Origin: Flavobacterium endoglycinae
GTDB taxonomy: Bacteria; Bacteroidota; Bacteroidia; Flavobacteriales; Flavobacteriaceae
Assembly: GCF_017352115.1 (NCBI RefSeq)
Contig: NZ_CP071448.1
Coordinates: 1,883,001-1,947,000 of the forward strand
DNA length: 64,000 nucleotides
Direction: 5' to 3'
The translations under genes and the position numbers were made by a program. Within the stretch, counting starts at the first letter, position 1. Every line of letters begins with the position of its first letter. The notes under the pieces are model-generated. The model saw only the letters and a program-made list of their open reading frames with translations. It ran no database searches and was not told the DNA's origin. Shown here piece after piece: positions 44,508 to 53,487 of this stretch.

Positions 44508-45512
44508 TTACGATAAAATCGGCGCCACTCTCGGCTTATAATCCTTAGCCACTTCAGCAATTAATCGAATATGATCTGGAGTTGTTCCGCAACAACCCCC
44601 AATGATATTGATTAAATTATCTTCTAAATATTCTTTGATGAATGCCTGAGTTTGTTCTGGTGTTTCATCGTATTGTCCGAAAGCGTTTGGTAATCCAGCA
44701 TTTGGATGCGCTGAAACATTAAAGCTTGTGTTGTGCGCCAATGTTTTTAAATACGGTTTCAACAAATCGGCTCCTAAAGCGCAATTGAAACCAACACTTA
44801 ATAACGGAATATGTGAAACTGAAATCAAAAATGCTTCAACCGTTTGTCCAGAAAGTGTTCTTCCTGATGCATCGGTAATCGTTCCTGAAACCATAATTGG
44901 AATATCGATGTTGCGTTCTTCTTTTACTTCTTCAATGGCAAAAAGTGCTGCTTTTGCGTTTAATGTGTCGAAAATCGTTTCTACTAAAAGTAAATCGCAT
45001 CCTCCGTCCATTAAAGCTTCTACTTGCTCTTTGTATGCAATTCGCAAATCGTCAAAAGTTACGGCTCTGTAACCTGGATCATTTACATCTGGTGACATAC
45101 TTGCCGTACGGTTTGTTGGCCCGATAGAACCTGCTACGAAACGCGGTTTCTCTGGATTTTTTGCTGTGAATTCATCCGCAACTTCTCTTGCTAGTTTAGC
45201 CGATTCGTAGTTGAGTTCGTAAACTAAATCTTCCATATGATAATCGGCCATACCAATTGTAGTTCCCGAAAATGTATTGGTTTCTACGATATCTGCTCCT
45301 GCTTCGTAATACGCAGCGTGAACATCACGAATGGCCTGTGGCTGTGTTAGGGATAATAAATCGTTGTTTCCTTTTAACGGATGAGGGAAATCTTTGAAAC
45401 GTTCGCCACGAAAATCTTCTTCTGAGAAGTTGTAGCGTTGTAACATAGTTCCCATCGCTCCATCAAGGATTAGGATATTTTTCTTTATTGCTTCTTGAAT
45501 TGTAATCGACAT
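44508..45512 (-). CDS. metH: methionine synthase, homocysteine-binding half (MetH1)
   Basis: A 334-residue homocysteine S-methyltransferase module, the first barrel of MetH. The zinc-binding cysteines are in [15 protein letters not shown] (about residue 243) and [14 protein letters not shown] (about 308-309), and the opening [13 protein letters not shown] is typical. Together with metH2 it forms a complete B12-dependent methionine synthase split over two genes, as commonly found in Flavobacteria. The SAM-I riboswitch at 45774-45890 lies in its leader. Confidence 0.95.
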   Translation of the reverse strand: MSITIQEAIKKNILILDGAMGTMLQRYNFSEEDFRGERFKDFPHPLKGNNDLLSLTQPQAIRDVHAAYYEAGADIVETNTFSGTTIGMADYHMEDLVYELNYESAKLAREVADEFTAKNPEKPRFVAGSIGPTNRTASMSPDVNDPGYRAVTFDDLRIAYKEQVEALMDGGCDLLLVETIFDTLNAKAALFAIEEVKEERNIDIPIMVSGTITDASGRTLSGQTVEAFLISVSHIPLLSVGFNCALGADLLKPYLKTLAHNTSFNVSAHPNAGLPNAFGQYDETPEQTQAFIKEYLEDNLINIIGGCCGTTPDHIRLIAEVAKDYKPRVAPILS

Positions 45513-45773
45513 ATTTTTTTCTTTTAGATTCTAAGACACTAAGGTTCTAAGATGCTAAGTTTTTTAATTCTAATTAATTCCAAAAGTGCACAATTGCTGG
45601 TTCATTAGCCCTATTGAGCCGTTATCCTCGTAGTGAAACGGAGAGATATAGGCGAAAGCGGGAACTATTGACTGCAAAAATGCGCCAATGATTCGCTCCT
45701 TATTGAAATTGCTTTCAGTAAATTATTTGTATGTTGTCTAGAAAAGTTTTGGGAAATACGAGAATGTATTTGT

Positions 45774-45890
45774 GTTATCTATCTTAAATACCGTGTGTTT
45801 ACGATACAAAGTAGAATTTAGCACCTTCTTTATAGTAAAGGGTTGCTAAGGTTTCATCGGGTCTATCCCTCCGCCTTTCGTGATAACGAA
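45774..45890 (-). promoter_or_regulatory. SAM-I (S-box) riboswitch upstream of metH1
   Basis: Read on the minus strand, the core CGGAGGGATAGACCCGATGA, the CCTTAGCAACCC segment and AAGGTGCTAAATTC match the SAM-I aptamer consensus in order. The closing P1 helix can be formed by GTTATC (45882-45887) and GATAAC (45774-45779), which enclose the aptamer. The strong homology and the downstream metH1 make the call firm. It should lower metH expression when SAM is plentiful. Confidence 0.95.
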
Positions 45891-45910
45891 CAATAATTTT
45901 AAGAACAGCG

Positions 45911-45942
45911 CAAAGGTATGAAATGGCAATACGATTTGCAAA
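45911..45942 (-). promoter_or_regulatory. promoter of the metH1 transcript
   Basis: On the minus strand TTTG (45939-45942), 20 bases, TACCTTTG (45911-45918) match the Bacteroidota promoter. The predicted start lies about 15 bases before the riboswitch P1. Confidence 0.75.
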
Positions 45943-46140
45943 TGTTTTTTTAAGGTTCTGAGATTCTAAGATACTAAGGTTCTAAGTTTTAAAATTTGAC
46001 TTCAGTTTTTCAAATATAGCCAAAGGTTTCAACCTTGGGTACACATTGTTATAATTCATGCGGATCGTGATAATATATTGTCTATCCGTTGCGTTCCAGT
46101 GGTTGAAACCACTGGCTATGTTTTTCCATTAATCGATAAA
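45943..46140. repeat. two repeat types between metH1 leader and flavoprotein gene
   Basis: At 45951-45987 there is AAGGTTCTGAGATTCTAAG with further copies (also 45527-45560, 3199-3235). At 46015-46120 two arms, TAGCCAAAGGTTTCAACC and GGTTGAAACCACTGGCTA, face each other with minor mismatches around about 70 bases. No ORF is seen in the interval. Confidence 0.65.
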
Positions 46141-46144
46141 ATAA

Positions 46145-46174
46145 AAAAGCTCAAACTATAAAAGTTTGAGCTTT
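46145..46174 (-). terminator. terminator of the flavoprotein gene
   Basis: AAAGCTCAAACT and AGTTTGAGCTTT form a 12-bp stem; on the minus strand the right side runs into TTTTTT. It lies about 50 bases after the flavoprotein stop codon. Confidence 0.88.
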
Positions 46175-46225
46175 CTATATATAAAACCTTAGCACCTTAG
46201 TTCCTCAGAACCTCAGCACCTCAGA

Positions 46226-47278
46226 TTAAACAATTGCTTTAACAACTGCCTTAGGAGCTTCTTTACGAGTTCCGTCGAAACCGTCTACTCCAGATACTGT
46301 TGTATATTTCAATACGTATTTTTTACCTGGATTGATGATTTGGTAAGCCGCCTGACACATTAAAGTTGCTTCATGGAAACCACAAAGGATTAATTTTAAT
46401 TTTCCAGGGTATGTATTTACGTCTCCAATGGCGAAGATTCCAGGAATATTGGTCTGATAATCTAATGCATTGTTTACTTTAATAGCATTTTTCTCGATTT
46501 CTAATCCCCAGTCTCCAATTGGACCTAATTTTGGTGTTAATCCGAAAAGCGGGATGAAATAGTCGCATTCGATTTTACGGTGTGCGCCGTTTTCTTCGAT
46601 GTCTAAAGATTCTACGTGCTCAGCACCGTTGATTCCGATAACTTCTGCCGGAGTGATTAATTTGATTTTTCCAGCTGATTTTAATTCTTGTACTTTTTCT
46701 ACAGAATCTAAAGCGCCTCTAAATTCGTTTCTACGGTGAATTAAAGTTACTTCTGAAGCTACGTTTGCCAAGAAAATAGACCAGTCTAATGCTGAATCTC
46801 CTCCTCCTGCAATAACAACTCTTTTATCTCTGAATTTCTCAGGATTTTTGATGAAGTATTTTACTCCTTTATCTTCATAAAACTCGATATCTTCGATAAG
46901 TGGTTTACGAGGCTCGAAACTTCCTAAACCTCCAGCAATTGCAATAACTGGTGCATGGAATTTAGTTCCTTTGTTTGAAGTTACTATGAAACTTCCGTCT
47001 TCTTGTTTATCGATTGTTTCTGCACGTTCTCCTAAAGTAAAACCCGGCTCAAATTGTTTGATTTGCTCCATTAGTCCATCTACAAGATCTCCGGCTAAAA
47101 CTTCTGGGAATCCAGGAATATCATAAATTGGTTTCTTAGGATATAATTCTGAAAGCTGTCCTCCTGGTTGTGGCAAAGCATCTAGGATGTGACATTTCAA
47201 TTTTAATAATCCTGCCTCGAAAACGGCAAATAAACCTGTTGGGCCTGCTCCAATTATAAGTATATCTGTTTTAATCAT
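46226..47278 (-). CDS. thioredoxin-reductase-like ferredoxin-NADP reductase
   Basis: The ATG at 47278 gives 350 residues beginning MIKTDILIIGAGPTGLFAVFEAG, an FAD-binding Rossmann motif. The NADPH-binding motif is VVIAGGGDSALDW (about residue 160) and the second FAD motif IFAIGDVNTYPGK (about 290). The redox-active CxxC of thioredoxin reductases is absent, which is the mark of the TrxR-like ferredoxin-NADP reductases. Such an enzyme would supply reduced ferredoxin, for example to sulfite reductase, consistent with its position at the end of the cys cluster. An extension to 47341 is rejected. Confidence 0.9.
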   Translation of the reverse strand: MIKTDILIIGAGPTGLFAVFEAGLLKLKCHILDALPQPGGQLSELYPKKPIYDIPGFPEVLAGDLVDGLMEQIKQFEPGFTLGERAETIDKQEDGSFIVTSNKGTKFHAPVIAIAGGLGSFEPRKPLIEDIEFYEDKGVKYFIKNPEKFRDKRVVIAGGGDSALDWSIFLANVASEVTLIHRRNEFRGALDSVEKVQELKSAGKIKLITPAEVIGINGAEHVESLDIEENGAHRKIECDYFIPLFGLTPKLGPIGDWGLEIEKNAIKVNNALDYQTNIPGIFAIGDVNTYPGKLKLILCGFHEATLMCQAAYQIINPGKKYVLKYTTVSGVDGFDGTRKEAPKAVVKAIV

Positions 47279-47423
47279 TATGTTGTTGTTTATAATCATT
47301 CTTAATAACGCAAAGAAACGAATAAATCCTTGTACTTTCAATGATTTTTATCATTAATTTCTTTCCGAAACTTTTTTTACTCTTTATTTTTTAATGAAGA
47401 GGTAATCTCATTCATTCTTTTAC

Positions 47424-47470
47424 ATCGGGTTAAAACCCGACGCTACAAAATCAGCCGTTCCTTCGGAACT
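47424..47470. repeat. CGGGTTAAAACCCGACGCTAC repeat, copy 1
   Basis: CGGGTTAAAACCCGACGC followed by TACAAAATC and GTTCCTTCGGAACT. The first part is palindromic around TTAA and the last part around TTCG. The same unit occurs at 48102-48150, 48183-48230, 53597-53643 and 53674-53722. Confidence 0.8.
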
Positions 47471-47476
47471 TTTTTG

Positions 47477-48058
47477 TTATTCTTTATTTTTCAAAGAAGC
47501 TGTTATTTCATTCATCTTCCTTACTTTATCTTCAAAATTACCCTTAAGCGTTTTTCGGTATTCATTCAGATTTTCAACCATTTGATTGATATCTTCTGGA
47601 ATTACTTCTTCAAAAAACTCTCGAAGCCTTTTGGCTGTTGTTGGCGATTTTCCGTTAGTCGAAATGGCAATTTTTACATTTCCTTTCGTTACGATGCCGC
47701 CCAGATAATAATCACATAAATCTGGCGTATCGGCTATATTGCAAATCAAATAACGTTTTCTGGCTAAATCGTACACTCTTTTATTGACTTCAAGATTATC
47801 TGTACAAGCGATTACCATGTGGCGCTTTTTGAGCATTTTCTTTTTGAACTTCGATTTGGTCAATGTAATCGAAGGATGTTTCTCAGCAAGAACTTTTATT
47901 TCTAAATGAAATTCTTTTGCTACTACCTCAACATTTGCATTCGGACTTGACTTGAGCAAGAATGAAAGCTTTTCCAGACCTACATTTCCTCCACCTACAA
48001 TCAATACATTTAAATTATGAAGCTTTAGAAATATTGGATATAATTCGTTTTGTTCCAT
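47477..48058 (-). CDS. precorrin-2 dehydrogenase/sirohydrochlorin ferrochelatase (Met8/CysG-N type)
   Basis: A 193-residue protein beginning YPIFLKLHNLNVLIVGGGNVGLEK, an NAD-binding Rossmann fold, followed by FKKKMLKKRHMVIACTDN and LICNIADTPDLCDYYLGG, which matches the Met8/CysG N-terminal dehydrogenase-ferrochelatase. It turns precorrin-2 into siroheme, the cofactor of the sulfite reductase encoded two genes upstream. It is a stand-alone version; the methyltransferase half is the separate cobA gene. Confidence 0.92.
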   Translation of the reverse strand: MEQNELYPIFLKLHNLNVLIVGGGNVGLEKLSFLLKSSPNANVEVVAKEFHLEIKVLAEKHPSITLTKSKFKKKMLKKRHMVIACTDNLEVNKRVYDLARKRYLICNIADTPDLCDYYLGGIVTKGNVKIAISTNGKSPTTAKRLREFFEEVIPEDINQMVENLNEYRKTLKGNFEDKVRKMNEITASLKNKE

Positions 48059-48265
48059 GTTACCAATATGTAGTTCCTAACGGAACAATTTTATGTAAAT
48101 ATCGGGTTTAAACCTGATGATGCAAAATCGGTCGTTCCTTCGGAACTTATCTTATTATTTCTTTTAATGCTTTTCGCTACATAGGGTTAAAACCCGACGC
48201 TACAAAATCACTCGTTCCTTCGGAACTTTATCATCAAACCGATATCTTTTCGTTCCTTTGGAACT
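48059..48265. repeat. two further CGGGTTAAAACCCG / GTTCCTTCGGAAC copies
   Basis: The spacer between cobA and the Met8-type gene holds GTTCCTAACGGAAC (48074-48087), a unit with CGGGTTTAAACCTGATG (48102-48150), one with GGGTTAAAACCCGACGC (48183-48230) and an incomplete GTTCCTTTGGAAC at 48252-48264. No gene is seen. Confidence 0.8.
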
Positions 48266-49039
48266 CTATCTTGCGATTTCTTTTGATAAAAATTCTTCGT
48301 AAAACCCTTTTAGCTTGTGGCTTTCTTTTACCACTTCGCCTAAAACGATAATGGCCGGAGAACCTAATTCTTTTTCTTTTACGATTTCTAAAATCGAATC
48401 TACTGTTCCTACACCCACTTTTTCTTCTGCTGTTGTTCCGTTTTGAATGATGGCTACCGGCAGATTTCCTTTGTTTTCTTTTTCAAACAAATCGATAATC
48501 TGGGGCAGTTTATGCATTCCCATCAGGATTACAACCGTTGCAGAAGATTGTGCTGCCAAAGCTACATCTGAAGATAATTTTCTATCGGATGTAGTTCCTG
48601 TAATAGCCCAAAAGCTTTCTGAAACGCCTCGTTTTGTTATTGAAATTCCTTGACTTGCCGGAACTGCCACTACAGATGAAATTCCAGGAACGACAAGTGT
48701 TTCAATTCCAAAACTTTCTGCAAAATCAATTTCTTCCCCTCCTCTTCCAAAAATGAATGGATCTCCGCCTTTTAACCGAACTACATTTCTGTACGTCAAC
48801 GCATTATCTACAATCAGTTGATTGATTTGATCTTGCGTGTAAGCATGGTTTCCAATTCTTTTTCCAACAAAAATCTTGATGGCATTTTTTGGTGCGTAAT
48901 CCAGAATTTCTTCATTGGCTAAGGCGTCGTATAAAACCACATTAGCTTCAGCCAATGCTTTTACAGCTTTTAGCGTCAATAATTCAGGATCGCCCGGACC
49001 TGCACCGACTAAAGTTATTTTGGGTTTTATATTAAGCAT
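48266..49039 (-). CDS. cobA: uroporphyrinogen-III C-methyltransferase
   Basis: A 257-residue SUMT enzyme that methylates uroporphyrinogen III to precorrin-2. The start line KITLVGAGPGDPELLTLKAVKAL, the GGDPFIFGRGGEEI loop that binds SAM, and the region GISSVVAVPASQGISITKRG are characteristic. It overlaps the 3' end of the sulfite reductase gene by 8 bases, so the two are translationally coupled. It provides the precursor for siroheme made by the next gene. Confidence 0.95.
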   Translation of the reverse strand: MLNIKPKITLVGAGPGDPELLTLKAVKALAEANVVLYDALANEEILDYAPKNAIKIFVGKRIGNHAYTQDQINQLIVDNALTYRNVVRLKGGDPFIFGRGGEEIDFAESFGIETLVVPGISSVVAVPASQGISITKRGVSESFWAITGTTSDRKLSSDVALAAQSSATVVILMGMHKLPQIIDLFEKENKGNLPVAIIQNGTTAEEKVGVGTVDSILEIVKEKELGSPAIIVLGEVVKESHKLKGFYEEFLSKEIAR

Positions 49040-51122
49040 TTGCTAATTCTTGTGCTCTGAATGTTTCGATTTTATCAAAGAAAACAATGGCTTGCGCGAT
49101 GTAATCTTTAGCGAAAGCTTCAGATGGTTCATTTTTATTGATTTGGTAAACCAAGTCTTTAAAAGTTGAATTCAATTCGATTTTATTGGTATCAACAAAA
49201 ACAGTGTCAAACAAATCAACGATTCCTGCGTGGTGGTTTGTTTTTTGGTTTTCTGCCAACAATAAAGCTTTTGCTCCATTTACAAATCCAGCGTAAGCAT
49301 GATAAATCGCGTCTGACCATTTTTTCTCGTCGAAAGATTCTTGAGCTAATAGTAGTTTCTCTTTAGCTTCAAACAATAAAGTTGCCACTAAATCGATCAC
49401 AACACCAGCACATTCTCCAACTCCAACTGCTTTTACATAATTATCCGCGTTACCCCAATCTACAAAATCAGCTTCTGTTAGATTCGTTACATCAGCTAAC
49501 GGTTTTAAGATTTCGTAGAAGTATTTCTCTCCTTTTGCATCGTAATAGTTTAGGAATTTTTCTCCATTCGCATTAGCGTCAAAATCATTTAAGATGGTAC
49601 GCAAAGCTTCTGGTCCTCTACGGCTAGGAATTTTTATTACTTTATCAGCAAAACGTCCTTCTCCGTTTCCTAATCTTCCTCCGCCCAACAAAACTTGTAA
49701 AGCCGGAGCCACTAATTTTCCTGAGTTGATAGACATTCCCTGGAATCCAATTGCAGACATATTATGCTGTCCGCAAGCGTTCATACAGCCCGAAATTTTA
49801 ATTTCGATTTCGCGGTTGTTTAAATATTGAGGATATTCTGCACTTATCACTTTTTCTAATTCTTCGGCAATACCAGTACTGCTCGCAATCCCCAAATTAC
49901 AAGTATCGGTTCCTGGACATGCCGTAATATCTACGGTAGAATTATATCCCAAATGAACAAAGCCCAATTTGGCTAATTCTTGATAAAAGAAAGGAAGATT
50001 TTCCTCTTTTACGTGAAGTATTACAATATTTTGACGCAATGAAAAACGTAATTCATTTGCTGCGTAATTTTTAACTAAATCGGCTAATAATCTGGCTTTA
50101 TCCGTATAAAAATCTCCTAATAAAACTTTGATTCCGATAGCATAATATCCTGCTTGTTTTTGTGCAATTACATTCGATTTTTTCCAAGCTTCATAAGCTG
50201 CCTTATCTTCGATTGTAACTTGTGGCACTTCTAAAACTGGTTCTGGAATTGGACCGTCAAAAGCAGTGGTGTCAATTTCGTATGTTTCAAAAGCGATTGC
50301 TTTTTTCTCTTTTTCAACTAAATCAAGGAAAGCATCTTTCCCCATTTCTTTGATTAAAAATTTCATACGCGCTTTCATTCTTTTTGCACGTTCACCGTAT
50401 CGGTCAAAAATACGGATGATTCCTTCTGCTGTTGGAATGATTTCGTTTACTGGAACAAACTCAGAAAGTAATTCTGCGTGCGCTGGCTGAGATCCTAAAC
50501 CTCCACCGAACATGATTTTAAATCCTTTTTGTCCGTCTTTGATTTTTGGAATAAATCCTAAATCGTGCAAATAACTTAAAGCGGTATCTTCATCCGAAGA
50601 AGAGAACGAAATTTTAAATTTACGTCCCATTTCCTGACAAATTGGATTTCTCAATAAGTATTGGAACAAACCGTGTGCATAAGGCGAAACATCAAATGGC
50701 TCGTTTACATCTACACCTGCTAATTCGCTTGCTGTAATATTTCTAACCGTATTACCGCAAGCTTCACGCAACGTAATATCGTCTTTTGCCAATTCTGACC
50801 AAAGTTCAGGTGTTCTGTCCAAACTTACGTAGTGAATCTGAATATCCTGACGTGTTGTAATATGCAGACGTCCAGTAGAATATTTATCGGATACTTCCGT
50901 AATTCTTCTCAATTGCTCGCTGGTTACTTTACCATAAGGCAGTTTGATACGAATCATCTGAACACCTTCCTGACGCTGACCGTAGATACCACGCGCTAAA
51001 CGAAGGCTGCGAAAACGCTCATCATCAATTTTTCCTCCACGGAATAAATGAATCTTTTTTTCTAATTCGATAATCTCTTTCTGAACTACCGGATTTTCTA
51101 TTTCTGTTCTAAAACTTTCCAT
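49032..51122 (-). CDS. cysI: sulfite/nitrite reductase hemoprotein fused to a HEPN-like domain
   Basis: The ATG at 51122 gives 696 residues. Two ferredoxin-like and two siroheme/4Fe-4S repeats are visible: MIRIKLPYGKVTSEQL, HITTRQDIQIHYV, then the cluster cysteines in TACPGTDTCNLGI and GCMNACGQHNMSA (about residues 412-462). Residues about 590-690 form an additional helical domain with KWSDAIYHAYAGFVNGAKAL that resembles a HEPN domain. The context (cysNDH, siroheme genes, no nitrate genes) points to assimilatory sulfite reductase. The electron donor would be ferredoxin rather than a CysJ flavoprotein, none of which is seen. Confidence 0.92.
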   Translation of the reverse strand: MESFRTEIENPVVQKEIIELEKKIHLFRGGKIDDERFRSLRLARGIYGQRQEGVQMIRIKLPYGKVTSEQLRRITEVSDKYSTGRLHITTRQDIQIHYVSLDRTPELWSELAKDDITLREACGNTVRNITASELAGVDVNEPFDVSPYAHGLFQYLLRNPICQEMGRKFKISFSSSDEDTALSYLHDLGFIPKIKDGQKGFKIMFGGGLGSQPAHAELLSEFVPVNEIIPTAEGIIRIFDRYGERAKRMKARMKFLIKEMGKDAFLDLVEKEKKAIAFETYEIDTTAFDGPIPEPVLEVPQVTIEDKAAYEAWKKSNVIAQKQAGYYAIGIKVLLGDFYTDKARLLADLVKNYAANELRFSLRQNIVILHVKEENLPFFYQELAKLGFVHLGYNSTVDITACPGTDTCNLGIASSTGIAEELEKVISAEYPQYLNNREIEIKISGCMNACGQHNMSAIGFQGMSINSGKLVAPALQVLLGGGRLGNGEGRFADKVIKIPSRRGPEALRTILNDFDANANGEKFLNYYDAKGEKYFYEILKPLADVTNLTEADFVDWGNADNYVKAVGVGECAGVVIDLVATLLFEAKEKLLLAQESFDEKKWSDAIYHAYAGFVNGAKALLLAENQKTNHHAGIVDLFDTVFVDTNKIELNSTFKDLVYQINKNEPSEAFAKDYIAQAIVFFDKIETFRAQELANA

Positions 51123-51129
51123 TTTGTCT

Positions 51130-51205
51130 TTAGTTGTTGGTTGTCTGTTGTTGGTTGTTGGTTTGCTGGCAGAATAACTATCAACCAAAAACCATCAACT
51201 ATCAA
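51130..51205. repeat. GTTGTTGGTTG / ACTATCAACCA facing repeats
   Basis: GTTGTTGGTTGTTGGTTTGC faces AACTATCAACCAAAAACCATC and ATCAACTATCAACTAG. The last bases include the cysN stop codon. It is the fourth site of this type. Confidence 0.75.
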
Positions 51206-52450
51206 CTAGCGAATGAATCCTACTCCTGCTGTTGTATTCGTTGCTGTATCAATTAAGATAAAAGCTCCGTTTGATTTGTTTTCGTTGTAAGCGTCAAAAT
51301 ATAAAGGTTTGCTTAGTTTGATGCTTACTTCTCCGATTTCGTTTATCGCTAATTGCGAAGCTTCTGTTGTTCCTGAATAATCAGTTGCTATCGTGTTTTT
51401 AATGCTTTCTACTTTTGCTAAAACTCTGTTCGTATTGTGCTGTACAAGATATTTTGTTCCTGGAACCAGTTTTTTACTGTCCATCCAGCAAACTGTTGTT
51501 GTAATATCTTTTTCAATTCTTGGAAGCTCATCTGATTTTACAATCATATCACCTCTCGTTACATTGATATCATTTTCTAATTCGATTGTAATCGAAGAAC
51601 CTGCAGAAGCTTCGTCAAATGATTTATCGAAGAAGTGAATTTTTGAAACTTTTGATTGTGTTAAAGAAGGAAGAACCGTTACAGCATCTCCAACTTTAAT
51701 AGAGTTTCCGTATAATTTTCCAGCATAACCTCTGAAATCGTGGTATTCTTCTGTTTTTGGACGAATAACGGTTTGAACTGGGAAACGTGCTTTTCCTGCC
51801 TCATAAACATCATGAGAATGCAATCCTTCCAAATGTTCCAAAACAGTTTGTCCATTGTACCAAGGCATATTTTCTGATTTGTCTACAACATTTCCACCGT
51901 TGATTGCGCTTAACGGAATGTAGCTTACGTTTTGTTCTTTGAAAGTACTTTTTGCGTTTAATGCCTCAAAATCAGCTTTAATTTTATTGAAAACTTCTTC
52001 TGAGTAATCTACTAAGTCCATTTTGTTGATGGCCACGATTACTTCTTTTACTCTCAATAAATTGTTGATGAAAAAGTGACGATACGTTTGCTCGATAACT
52101 CCTTTTCTGGCATCGATCAAAATGATAGAAACCTGAGAAGTCGAAGCTCCTGTAACCATGTTTCTTGTATATTCTACGTGACCTGGAGTATCGGCAATAA
52201 TGTAACTTTTCTTTGCAGTCGAAAAATAAATATGTGCAACGTCAATCGTGATTCCTTGCTCTCTTTCTGCTACTAATCCGTCAGTTGCCAAAGAGAAATC
52301 TAAATAATCGTATCCTTTTTGTTTACTGCTTTTTTCGATTGCTTCAATTTTATCTGTAGTCAATGATTTTGTGTCGTACAATAACCTTCCGATCAAAGTA
52401 CTTTTTCCGTCATCTACACTTCCTGCTGTTGCTATTTTTAAAACGTCCAT
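51206..52450 (-). CDS. cysN: sulfate adenylyltransferase subunit 1 (GTPase)
   Basis: A 414-residue EF-Tu-like GTPase that drives APS synthesis with CysD. The P-loop is AGSVDDGKST (about 9-18), G3 is DTPGHVEYTRN (about 89-99) and G4 is NKMD. Beta-barrel domains II and III follow. There is no fused APS kinase (CysC) domain; the length ends right after domain III. The gene is 84 bases upstream of cysI. Confidence 0.95.
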   Translation of the reverse strand: MDVLKIATAGSVDDGKSTLIGRLLYDTKSLTTDKIEAIEKSSKQKGYDYLDFSLATDGLVAEREQGITIDVAHIYFSTAKKSYIIADTPGHVEYTRNMVTGASTSQVSIILIDARKGVIEQTYRHFFINNLLRVKEVIVAINKMDLVDYSEEVFNKIKADFEALNAKSTFKEQNVSYIPLSAINGGNVVDKSENMPWYNGQTVLEHLEGLHSHDVYEAGKARFPVQTVIRPKTEEYHDFRGYAGKLYGNSIKVGDAVTVLPSLTQSKVSKIHFFDKSFDEASAGSSITIELENDINVTRGDMIVKSDELPRIEKDITTTVCWMDSKKLVPGTKYLVQHNTNRVLAKVESIKNTIATDYSGTTEASQLAINEIGEVSIKLSKPLYFDAYNENKSNGAFILIDTATNTTAGVGFIR

Positions 52451-52587
52451 TCTAATATTTTTGTTTCAGGTTTAAAGTTTCAAGTTTTCTGTTGAAACTT
52501 ATAATCTGTATGTTTTTGTTTTCTTGATTCTAACTTTTAATAGGTTCAGAATTGCATTCATAATTCACAATTCATAACTCATAATTA
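52451..52587. repeat. AGGTTTAAAGTTTCAAG repeat and AATTCATAATTCACAATTC words
   Basis: The spacer contains TTTTGTTTCAGGTTTAAAG at 52463-52481, also present at 53521-53540, and tandem AATTCATAATTCACAATTC variants. No coding sequence is seen. Confidence 0.55.
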
Positions 52588-53487
52588 TTAAAAGTAACCT
52601 TGTTGTTTTCTTTTCTCCATTGCCGCTTCAGAACGTTTGTCATCGATTCTGGCACCTCTTTCAGAGATAGTTGATGATCTGATTTCGCCAACCACTTCTT
52701 CGATTGTTGCTGCGTAAGATTCAACAGCCGCGGTACAGCTCATATCTCCAACGGTTCTGAAGCGAACAATTCTTTCTTCGATTTGTTCGTCTTCTTCTTG
52801 GTACACAAAAGGAGAATGCGACCAGATTAAACCGTCTCTCAAAAAAACTTTTCTTTTATGTGAGAAATAGATAGACGGAATCTCGATTTTTTCTTTTTCG
52901 ATATAACTCCAAACATCTAATTCTGTCCAGTTTGAAATTGGGAAAACACGAACGTTTTGTCCATTTTCGATTTTTCCATTTAAGATATCAAACAACTCAG
53001 GTCTTTGATTTTTTTCGTCCCATTGTCCGAAATCATCACGAACAGAGAAAATACGTTCTTTAGCTCTTGCTTTTTCTTCATCACGACGCGCACCACCAAT
53101 ACAAGCATCAAATTTGAATTCTTCAATGGCATCCAAAAGTGTTGTAGTCTGTAAGCTGTTACGGCTTGAATATTTTCCAGTTTCTTCAACTACTTTTCCT
53201 TCATCAATAGCATCCTGAACATTACGAACAATCAACTCTAAACCTAATTCTTCTACCAATTTATCTCTGAAAGCAATTGTTTCAGGAAAATTGTGTCCTG
53301 TATCAACGTGTAATAGAGGAAACGGAATCTTGGCAGGAAAAAATGCTTTTTGTGCCAAACGCACTAATGTAATAGAATCTTTTCCTCCTGAAAAAAGTAA
53401 AACCGGTTTGTCAAACTGTGAAATTACTTCTCTGAAAATATATATCGCTTCACTCTCTAAAGCGTTTGTTTTTAATACTGAACTCAT
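52588..53487 (-). CDS. cysD: sulfate adenylyltransferase subunit 2
   Basis: A 299-residue ATP-alpha-hydrolase of the PP-loop family that attacks sulfate to give adenosine 5'-phosphosulfate. The PP-loop is LLFSGGKDSITLV (about 31-43), and HVDTGHNFPETIAFRD and IGGARRDEEKARAKER are the family's substrate region. The C-terminus with RSSTISERGARIDDKRSEAAME is typical. It is next to cysN. Confidence 0.96.
   Translation of the reverse strand: MSSVLKTNALESEAIYIFREVISQFDKPVLLFSGGKDSITLVRLAQKAFFPAKIPFPLLHVDTGHNFPETIAFRDKLVEELGLELIVRNVQDAIDEGKVVEETGKYSSRNSLQTTTLLDAIEEFKFDACIGGARRDEEKARAKERIFSVRDDFGQWDEKNQRPELFDILNGKIENGQNVRVFPISNWTELDVWSYIEKEKIEIPSIYFSHKRKVFLRDGLIWSHSPFVYQEEDEQIEERIVRFRTVGDMSCTAAVESYAATIEEVVGEIRSSTISERGARIDDKRSEAAMEKRKQQGYF

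Noticed and set aside
47424..48265. An insertion-sequence remnant because of the multiple inverted repeats
   Set aside because: No transposase fragment or target duplications are present; the units are short hairpins.
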